A stretch of DNA of 64,000 nucleotides from Phorcus lineatus (taxonomy: Eukaryota > Mollusca > Gastropoda > Trochida > Trochidae). The notes under the pieces are model-generated. The model made no database searches and was not told the origin of the DNA. It saw nothing but the letters and a program-made list of their open reading frames with translations. The stretch is from positions 31,495,194 through 31,559,193 of the forward strand of contig OV121086.1 in NCBI GenBank assembly GCA_921293015.1, given 5' to 3'. How positions within the stretch are numbered: the stretch's first letter is position 1; each line of letters begins with the position of its first letter. Shown piece by piece: positions 50,101 to 61,300 of this stretch. The translations under genes and the position numbers were made by a program.

Positions 50101-52240
50101 GAAGACTTGCAAAACACATGGCCATGTCAGAAAATGCCTACATACATCGTTGAATTAAAGAAACGCAAAGTCGGTAATTTCCCTATTGCAGCAACGGTTA
50201 AGACCAAGTAGCAATTTCAAACGCTCATTAAATAAATTTTCAAAAGTAAATTCCACATAAAAAGCTATGTAGCAGTTAGATAAAGTTGTCAACTAACCTT
50301 TTCAATCGTTTTTACGGGCCGGCGGCGCTTTAATCCGCCGAAATCGCCGTTTCCTGGGAGCTAACGCAAAGCGCGTCAGAGCTCTCTTCTGTCTATGACG
50401 TTACTATGGCACACGTCTGTTACGTCACGACTTGACCCTTGAAACAATGAAAGGTCACGGTTCCGACTTTGGTCACCAAAATTTAGCTAGAACGCTAACT
50501 AGAGGGGTTAGCGATGTGAAAATGGTATCAAACGAAAGCTAATTTAACGGCGCATCTTTTCCGATTGCCATGACGGCGGATTTGAGCCGTAGTTTGAACG
50601 GGAAGGGGCCCCAAAAAGGGTATAATGTGAACAGATGAGTAAACTCCAGAGTACGTGTACTTGCACTTGGATACAGTGTGTGGCGATCAAATTCGGCCGC
50701 CACTACTTTGGATATACATCTACACACTTTTAGCAAATGTTTAGGCCACAAAATTCCCTAAGAATACCTAAAAGAAGCGACCCTAACTACTCGTAATGTC
50801 GTGTACAGCACTGAAGGAACTTATTCAATTTCTTCTGCTCAACGTTTAACACATACCCCACATGGCTACATCCCATTAACATACAATTGCAACGTAGGTT
50901 AAACGTCGGACATGTCCGAAATACGTATTTGAAGACATTACATGAAGCAACTAAGAGTCAGTCGGACAGCCGAAACTAACAGTACAGCTATACCCTTCGG
51001 CCAAAAAGCACTCAAAAAGTACTATAACGCACATGGGTTAACTATGCCCCCAAATAGGTATTTAAAGGACGAAAATATACACAAAATGAACAAAAACATA
51101 AGGAATACTGTGTTAGAAGACTTGCAAAACACATGGCCATGTCAGAAAATGCCTACATACATCGTTGAATTAAAGAAACGCAAAGTCGGTAATTTCCCTA
51201 TTGCAGCAACGGTTAAGACCAAGTAGCAATTTCAAACGCTCATTAAATAAATTTTCAAAAGTAAATTCCACATAAAAAGCTATGTAGCAGTTAGATAAAG
51301 TTGTCAACTAACCTTTTCAATCGTTTTTACGGGCCGGCGGCGCTTTAATCCGCCGAATCGCCGTTTTCTGGGAGCTAACGCAAAGCGCGTCAGAGCTCTC
51401 TTCTGTCTATGACGTTACTATGGCACACGTCTGTTACGTCACGACTTGACCAATGAAACAATGAAAGGTCACGGTTCCGACTTTGGTCACCAAAATTTAG
51501 CTAGAACGCTAACTAGAGGGGTTAGTGATGTGAAAATGGTATCAAACGAAAGCTAATTTAACGGCGCATCTTTTCCGATTGCCATGACGGCGGATTTGAG
51601 CCGTAGTTTGAACGGGAAGGGGCCCCAAAAAGGGTATAATGTGAACAGATGAGTAAACTCCAGAGTACGTGTACTTGCACTTGGATACAGTGTGTGGCGA
51701 TCAAATTCGGCCGCCACTACTTTGGATATACATCTACACACTTTTAGCAAATGTTTAGGCCACAAAATTCCCTAAGAACACCTAAAAGAAGCGACCCTAA
51801 CTACTCGTAATGTCGTGTACAGCACTGAAGGAACTTATTCAATTTCTTCTGCTCAACGTTTAACACATACCCCACATGGCTACATCCCATTAACATACAA
51901 TTGCAACGTAGGTTAAACGTCGGACATGTCCGAAATACGTATTTGAAGACATTACATGAAGCAACTAAGAGTCAGTCGGACAGCCGAAACTAACAGTACA
52001 GCTATACCCTTCGGCCAAAAAGCACTCAAAAAGTACTATAACGCACATGGGTTAACTATGCCCCCAAATAGGTATTTAAAGGACGAAAATATACACAAAA
52101 TGAACAAAAACATAAGGAATACTGTGTTAGAAGACTTGCAAAACACATGGCCATGTCAGAAAATGCCTACATACATCGTTGAATTAAAGAAACGCAAAGT
52201 CGGTAATTTCCCTATTGCAGCAACGGTTAAGACCAAGTAG
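47165..52240 (+). repeat. Higher-order block A-B-C-D-E, array 2, copy 2 (5076 bp)
   Basis: It directly follows copy 1 with the same five-unit variant order and the same unit lengths (starts 47165, 48182, 49197, 50212, 51227). I noticed no difference from copy 1 at the marker sites. Confidence 0.9.
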
Positions 52241-53255
52241 CAATTTCAAACGCTCATTAAATAAATTTTCAAAAGTAAATTCCACATAAAAAGCTATGTA
52301 GCAGTTAGATAAAGTTGTCAACTAACCTTTTCAATCGTTGTTACGGGCCGGCGGCGCTTTAATCCGCCGAAATCGCCGTTTTCTGGGAGCTAACGCAAAG
52401 CGCGTCAGAGCTCTCTTCTGTCTATGACGTTACTATGGCACACGTCTGTTACGTCACGACTTGACCCTTGAAACAATGAAAGGTCACGGTTCCGACTTTG
52501 GTCACCAAAATTTAGCTAGAACGCTAACTAGAGGGGTTAGCGATGTGAAAATGGTATCAAACGAAAGCTAATTTAACGGCGCATCTTTTCCGATTGCCAT
52601 GACGGCGGATTTGAGCCGTAGTTTGAACGGGAAGGGGCCCCAAAAAGGGTATAATGTGAACAGATGAGTAAACTCCAGAGTACGTGTACTTGCACTTGGA
52701 TACAGTGTGTGGCGATCAAATTCGGCCGCCACTACTTTGGATATACATCTACACACTTTTAGCAAATGTTTAGGCCACAAAATTCCCTAAGAATACCTAA
52801 AAGAAGCGACCCTAACTACTCGTAATGTCGTGTACAGCACTGAAGGAACTTATTCAATTTATTCTGCTCAACGTTTAACACATACCCCACATGGCTACAT
52901 CCCATTAACATACAATTGCAACGTAGGTTAAACGTCGGACATGTCCGAAATACGTATTTGAAGACATTACATGAAGCAACTAAGAGTCAGTCGGACAGCC
53001 GAAACTAACAGTACAGCTATACCCTTCGGCCAAAAAGCACTCAAAAAGTACTATAACGCACATGGGTTAACTATGCCCCCAAATAGGTATTTAAAGGACG
53101 AAAATATACACAAAATGAACAAAAACATAAGGAATACTGTGTTAGAAGACTTGCAAAACACATGGCCATGTCAGAAAATGCCTACATACATCGTTGAATT
53201 AAAGAAACGCAAAGTCGGTAATTTCCCTATTGCAGCAACGGTTAAGACCAAGTAG

Positions 53256-56200
53256 CAATTTCAAACGCTCATTAAATAAATTTTCAAAAGTAAATTCCAC
53301 ATAAAAAGCTATGTAGCAGTTAGATAAAGTTGTCAACTAACCTTTTCAATCGTTTTTACGGGCCGGCGGCGCTTTAATCCGCCGAAATCGCCGTTTCCTG
53401 GGAGCTAACGCAAAGCGCGTCAGAGCTCTCTTCTGTCTATGACGTTACTATGGCACACGTCTGTTACGTCACGACTTGACCCTTGAAACAATGAAAGGTC
53501 ACGGTTCCGACTTTGGTCACCAAAATTTAGCTAGAACGCTAACTAGAGGGGTTAGCGATGTGAAAATGGTATCAAACGAAAGCTAATTTAACGGCGCATC
53601 TTTTCCGATTGCCATGACGGCGGATTTGAGCCGTAGTTTGAACGGGAAGGGGCCCCAAAAAGGGTATAATGTGAACAGATGAGTAAACTCCAGAGTACGT
53701 GTACTTGCACTTGGATACAGTGTGTGGCGATCAAATTCGGCCGCCACTACTTTGGATATACATCTACACACTTTTAGCAAATGTTTAGGCCACAAAATTC
53801 CCTAAGAATACCTATAAAAGAAGCGACCCTAACTACTCGTAATGTCGTGTACAGCACTGAAGGAACTTATTCAATTTATTCTGCTCAACGTTTAACACAT
53901 ACCCCACATGGCTACATCCCATTAACATACAATTGCAACGTAGGTTAAACGTCGGACATGTCCGAAATACGTATTTGAAGACATTACATGAAGCAACTAA
54001 GAGTCAGTCGGACAGCCGAAACTAACAGTACAGCTATACCCTTCGGCCAAAAAGCACTCAAAAAGTACTATAACGCACATGGGTTAACTATGCCCCCAAA
54101 TAGGTATTTAAAGGACGAAAATATACACAAAATGAACAAAAACATAAGGAATACTGTGTTAGAAGACTTGCAAAACACATGGCCATGTCAGAAAATGCCT
54201 ACATACATCGTTGAATTAAAGAAACGCAAAGTCGGTAATTTCCCTATTGCAGCAACGGTTAAGACCAAGTAGCAATTTCAAACGCTCATTAAATAAATTT
54301 TCAAAAGTAAATTCCACATAAAAAGCTATGTAGCAGTTAGATAAAGTTGTCAACTAACCTTTTCAATCGTTTTTACGGGCCGGCGGCGCTTTAATCCGCC
54401 GAAATCGCCGTTTTCTGGGAGCTAACGCAAAGCGCGTCAGAGCTCTCTTCTGTCTATGACGTTACTATGGCACACGTCTGTTACGTCACGACTTGACCCT
54501 TGAAACAATGAAAGGTCACGGTTCCGACTTTGGTCACCAAAATTTAGCTAGAACGCTAACTAGAGGGGTTAGCGATGTGAAAATGGTATCAAACGAAAGC
54601 TAATTTAACGGCGCATCTTTTCCGATTGCCATGACGGCGGATTTGAGCCGTAGTTTGAACGGGAAGGGGCCCCAAAAAGGGTATAATGTGAACAGATGAG
54701 TAAACTCCAGAGTACGTGTACTTGCACTTGGATACAGTGTGTGGCGATCAAATTCGGCCGCCACTACTTTGGATATACATCTACACACTTTTAGCAAATG
54801 TTTAGGCCACAAAATTCCCTAAGAACACCTAAAAGAAGCGACCCTAACTACTCGTAATGTCGTGTACAGCACTGAAGGAACTTATTCAATTTATTCTGCT
54901 CAACGTTTAACACATACCCCACATGGCTACATCCCATTAACATACAATTGCAACGTAGGTTAAACGTCGGACATGTCCGAAATACGTATTTGAAGACATT
55001 ACATGAAGCAACTAAGAGTCAGTCGGACAGCCGAAACTAACAGTACAGCTATACCCTTCGGCCAAAAAGCACTCAAAAAGTACTATAACGCACATGGGTT
55101 AACTATGCCCCCAAATAGGTATTTAAAGGACGAAAATATACACAAAATGAACAAAAACATAAGGAATACTGTGTTAGAAGACTTGCAAAACACATGGCCA
55201 TGTCAGAAAATGCCTACATACATCGTTGAATTAAAGAAACGCAAAGTCGGTAATTTCCCTATTGCAGCAACGGTTAAGACCAAGTAGCAATTTCAAACGC
55301 TCATTAAATAAATTTTCAAAAGTAAATTCCACATAAAAAGCTATGTAGCAGTTAGATAAAGTTGTCAACTAACCTTTTCAATCGTTGTTACGGGCCGGCG
55401 GCGCTTTAATCCGCCGAAATCGCCGTTTTCTGGGAGCTAACGCAAAGCGCGTCAGAGCTCTCTTCTGTCTATGACGTTACTATGGCACACGTCTGTTACG
55501 TCACGACTTGACCCTTGAAACAATGAAAGGTCACGGTTCCGACTTTGGTCACCAAAATTTAGCTAGAACGCTAACTAGAGGGGTTAGCGATGTGAAAATG
55601 GTATCAAACGAAAGCTAATTTAACGGCGCATCTTTTCCGATTGCCATGACGGCGGATTTGAGCCGTAGTTTGAACGGGAAGGGGCCCCAAAAAGGGTATA
55701 ATGTGAACAGATGAGTAAACTCCAGAGTACGTGTACTTGCACTTGGATACAGTGTGTGGCGATCAAATTCGGCCGCCACTACTTTGGATATACATCTACA
55801 CACTTTTAGCAAATGTTTAGGCCACAAAATTCCCTAAGAATACCTAAAAGAAGCGACCCTAACTACTCGTAATGTCGTGTACAGCACTGAAGGAACTTAT
55901 TCAATTTATTCTGCTCAACGTTTAACACATACCCCACATGGCTACATCCCATTAACATACAATTGCAACGTAGGTTAAACGTCGGACATGTCCGAAATAC
56001 GTATTTGAAGACATTACATGAAGCAACTAAGAGTCAGTCGGACAGCCGAAACTAACAGTACAGCTATACCCTTCGGCCAAAAAGCACTCAAAAAGTACTA
56101 TAACGCACATGGGTTAACTATGCCCCCAAATAGGTATTTAAAGGACGAAAATATACACAAAATGAACAAAAACATAAGGAATACTGTGTTAGAAGACTTG

Positions 56201-58331
56201 CAAAACACATGGCCATGTCAGAAAATGCCTACATACATCGTTGAATTAAAGAAACGCAAAGTCGGTAATTTCCCTATTGCAGCAACGGTTAAGACCAAGT
56301 AGCAATTTCAAACGCTCATTAAATAAATTTTCAAAAGTAAATTCCACATAAAAAGCTATGTAGCAGTTAGATAAAGTTGTCAACTAACCTTTTCAATCGT
56401 TTTTACGGGCCGGCGGCGCTTTAATCCGCCGAAATCGCCGTTTCCTGGGAGCTAACGCAAAGCGCGTCAGAGCTCTCTTCTGTCTATGACGTTACTATGG
56501 CACACGTCTGTTACGTCACGACTTGACCCTTGAAACAATGAAAGGTCACGGTTCCGACTTTGGTCACCAAAATTTAGCTAGAACGCTAACTAGAGGGGTT
56601 AGCGATGTGAAAATGGTATCAAACGAAAGCTAATTTAACGGCGCATCTTTTCCGATTGCCATGACGGCGGATTTGAGCCGTAGTTTGAACGGGAAGGGGC
56701 CCCAAAAAGGGTATAATGTGAACAGATGAGTAAACTCCAGAGTACGTGTACTTGCACTTGGATACAGTGTGTGGCGATCAAATTCGGCCGCCACTACTTT
56801 GGATATACATCTACACACTTTTAGCAAATGTTTAGGCCACAAAATTCCCTAAGAATACCTAAAAGAAGCGACCCTAACTACTCGTAATGTCGTGTACAGC
56901 ACTGAAGGAACTTATTCAATTTCTTCTGCTCAACGTTTAACACATACCCCACATGGCTACATCCCATTAACATACAATTGCAACGTAGGTTAAACGTCGG
57001 ACATGTCCGAAATACGTATTTGAAGACATTACATGAAGCAACTAAGAGTCAGTCGGACAGCCGAAACTAACAGTACAGCTATACCCTTCGGCCAAAAAGC
57101 ACTCAAAAAGTACTATAACGCACATGGGTTAACTATGCCCCCAAATAGGTATTTAAAGGACGAAAATATACACAAAATGAACAAAAACATAAGGAATACT
57201 GTGTTAGAAGACTTGCAAAACACATGGCCATGTCAGAAAATGCCTACATACATCGTTGAATTAAAGAAACGCAAAGTCGGTAATTTCCCTATTGCAGCAA
57301 CGGTTAAGACCAAGTAGCAATTTCAAACGCTCATTAAATAAATTTTCAAAAGTAAATTCCACATAAAAAGCTATGTAGCAGTTAGATAAAGTTGTCAACT
57401 AACCTTTTCAATCGTTTTTACGGGCCGGCGGCGCTTTAATCCGCCGAATCGCCGTTTTCTGGGAGCTAACGCAAAGCGCGTCAGAGCTCTCTTCTGTCTA
57501 TGACGTTACTATGGCACACGTCTGTTACGTCACGACTTGACCAATGAAACAATGAAAGGTCACGGTTCCGACTTTGGTCACCAAAATTTAGCTAGAACGC
57601 TAACTAGAGGGGTTAGTGATGTGAAAATGGTATCAAACGAAAGCTAATTTAACGGCGCATCTTTTCCGATTGCCATGACGGCGGATTTGAGCCGTAGTTT
57701 GAACGGGAAGGGGCCCCAAAAAGGGTATAATGTGAACAGATGAGTAAACTCCAGAGTACGTGTACTTGCACTTGGATACAGTGTGTGGCGATCAAATTCG
57801 GCCGCCACTACTTTGGATATACATCTACACACTTTTAGCAAATGTTTAGGCCACAAAATTCCCTAAGAACACCTAAAAGAAGCGACCCTAACTACTCGTA
57901 ATGTCGTGTACAGCACTGAAGGAACTTATTCAATTTCTTCTGCTCAACGTTTAACACATACCCCACATGGCTACATCCCATTAACATACAATTGCAACGT
58001 AGGTTAAACGTCGGACATGTCCGAAATACGTATTTGAAGACATTACATGAAGCAACTAAGAGTCAGTCGGACAGCCGAAACTAACAGTACAGCTATACCC
58101 TTCGGCCAAAAAGCACTCAAAAAGTACTATAACGCACATGGGTTAACTATGCCCCCAAATAGGTATTTAAAGGACGAAAATATACACAAAATGAACAAAA
58201 ACATAAGGAATACTGTGTTAGAAGACTTGCAAAACACATGGCCATGTCAGAAAATGCCTACATACATCGTTGAATTAAAGAAACGCAAAGTCGGTAATTT
58301 CCCTATTGCAGCAACGGTTAAGACCAAGTAG
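53256..58331 (+). repeat. Higher-order block A-B-C-D-E, array 2, copy 3 (5076 bp)
   Basis: Same order and lengths again (starts 53256, 54273, 55288, 56303, 57318), separated from copy 2 by one extra C-type unit at 52241-53255. It is followed by C (58332), D (59347), an E-like unit lacking the A deletion (60362), and C (61377). Confidence 0.9.
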
Positions 58332-61300
58332 CAATTTCAAACGCTCATTAAATAAATTTTCAAAAGTAAATTCCACATAAAAAGCTATGTAGCAGTTAGA
58401 TAAAGTTGTCAACTAACCTTTTCAATCGTTGTTACGGGCCGGCGGCGCTTTAATCCGCCGAAATCGCCGTTTTCTGGGAGCTAACGCAAAGCGCGTCAGA
58501 GCTCTCTTCTGTCTATGACGTTACTATGGCACACGTCTGTTACGTCACGACTTGACCCTTGAAACAATGAAAGGTCACGGTTCCGACTTTGGTCACCAAA
58601 ATTTAGCTAGAACGCTAACTAGAGGGGTTAGCGATGTGAAAATGGTATCAAACGAAAGCTAATTTAACGGCGCATCTTTTCCGATTGCCATGACGGCGGA
58701 TTTGAGCCGTAGTTTGAACGGGAAGGGGCCCCAAAAAGGGTATAATGTGAACAGATGAGTAAACTCCAGAGTACGTGTACTTGCACTTGGATACAGTGTG
58801 TGGCGATCAAATTCGGCCGCCACTACTTTGGATATACATCTACACACTTTTAGCAAATGTTTAGGCCACAAAATTCCCTAAGAATACCTAAAAGAAGCGA
58901 CCCTAACTACTCGTAATGTCGTGTACAGCACTGAAGGAACTTATTCAATTTATTCTGCTCAACGTTTAACACATACCCCACATGGCTACATCCCATTAAC
59001 ATACAATTGCAACGTAGGTTAAACGTCGGACATGTCCGAAATACGTATTTGAAGACATTACATGAAGCAACTAAGAGTCAGTCGGACAGCCGAAACTAAC
59101 AGTACAGCTATACCCTTCGGCCAAAAAGCACTCAAAAAGTACTATAACGCACATGGGTTAACTATGCCCCCAAATAGGTATTTAAAGGACGAAAATATAC
59201 ACAAAATGAACAAAAACATAAGGAATACTGTGTTAGAAGACTTGCAAAACACATGGCCATGTCAGAAAATGCCTACATACATCGTTGAATTAAAGAAACG
59301 CAAAGTCGGTAATTTCCCTATTGCAGCAACGGTTAAGACCAAGTAGCAATTTCAAACGCTCATTAAATAAATTTTCAAAAGTAAATTCCACATAAAAAGC
59401 TATGTAGCAGTTAGATAAAGTTGTCAACTAACCTTTTCAATCGTTTTTACGGGCCGGCGGCGCTTTAATCCGCCGAAATCGCCGTTTCCTGGGAGCTAAC
59501 GCAAAGCGCGTCAGAGCTCTCTTCTGTCTATGACGTTACTATGGCACACGTCTGTTACGTCACGACTTGACCCTTGAAACAATGAAAGGTCACGGTTCCG
59601 ACTTTGGTCACCAAAATTTAGCTAGAACGCTAACTAGAGGGGTTAGCGATGTGAAAATGGTATCAAACGAAAGCTAATTTAACGGCGCATCTTTTCCGAT
59701 TGCCATGACGGCGGATTTGAGCCGTAGTTTGAACGGGAAGGGGCCCCAAAAAGGGTATAATGTGAACAGATGAGTAAACTCCAGAGTACGTGTACTTGCA
59801 CTTGGATACAGTGTGTGGCGATCAAATTCGGCCGCCACTACTTTGGATATACATCTACACACTTTTAGCAAATGTTTAGGCCACAAAATTCCCTAAGAAT
59901 ACCTAAAAGAAGCGACCCTAACTACTCGTAATGTCGTGTACAGCACTGAAGGAACTTATTCAATTTCTTCTGCTCAACGTTTAACACATACCCCACATGG
60001 CTACATCCCATTAACATACAATTGCAACGTAGGTTAAACGTCGGACATGTCCGAAATACGTATTTGAAGACATTACATGAAGCAACTAAGAGTCAGTCGG
60101 ACAGCCGAAACTAACAGTACAGCTATACCCTTCGGCCAAAAAGCACTCAAAAAGTACTATAACGCACATGGGTTAACTATGCCCCCAAATAGGTATTTAA
60201 AGGACGAAAATATACACAAAATGAACAAAAACATAAGGAATACTGTGTTAGAAGACTTGCAAAACACATGGCCATGTCAGAAAATGCCTACATACATCGT
60301 TGAATTAAAGAAACGCAAAGTCGGTAATTTCCCTATTGCAGCAACGGTTAAGACCAAGTAGCAATTTCAAACGCTCATTAAATAAATTTTCAAAAGTAAA
60401 TTCCACATAAAAAGCTATGTAGCAGTTAGATAAAGTTGTCAACTAACCTTTTCAATCGTTTTTACGGGCCGGCGGCGCTTTAATCCGCCGAAATCGCCGT
60501 TTTCTGGGAGCTAACGCAAAGCGCGTCAGAGCTCTCTTCTGTCTATGACGTTACTATGGCACACGTCTGTTACGTCACGACTTGACCAATGAAACAATGA
60601 AAGGTCACGGTTCCGACTTTGGTCACCAAAATTTAGCTAGAACGCTAACTAGAGGGGTTAGTGATGTGAAAATGGTATCAAACGAAAGCTAATTTAACGG
60701 CGCATCTTTTCCGATTGCCATGACGGCGGATTTGAGCCGTAGTTTGAACGGGAAGGGGCCCCAAAAAGGGTATAATGTGAACAGATGAGTAAACTCCAGA
60801 GTACGTGTACTTGCACTTGGATACAGTGTGTGGCGATCAAATTCGGCCGCCACTACTTTGGATATACATCTACACACTTTTAGCAAATGTTTAGGCCACA
60901 AAATTCCCTAAGAACACCTAAAAGAAGCGACCCTAACTACTCGTAATGTCGTGTACAGCACTGAAGGAACTTATTCAATTTCTTCTGCTCAACGTTTAAC
61001 ACATACCCCACATGGCTACATCCCATTAACATACAATTGCAACGTAGGTTAAACGTCGGACATGTCCGAAATACGTATTTGAAGACATTACATGAAGCAA
61101 CTAAGAGTCAGTCGGACAGCCGAAACTAACAGTACAGCTATACCCTTCGGCCAAAAAGCACTCAAAAAGTACTATAACGCACATGGGTTAACTATGCCCC
61201 CAAATAGGTATTTAAAGGACGAAAATATACACAAAATGAACAAAAACATAAGGAATACTGTGTTAGAAGACTTGCAAAACACATGGCCATGTCAGAAAAT

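Noticed and set aside
42089-52240. Identical five-unit blocks as a simple assembly duplication
   Set aside because: Not excluded, but a third copy is offset by an extra C unit and flanked by partial orders (C-D-E'-C), which a simple contig duplication would not produce.
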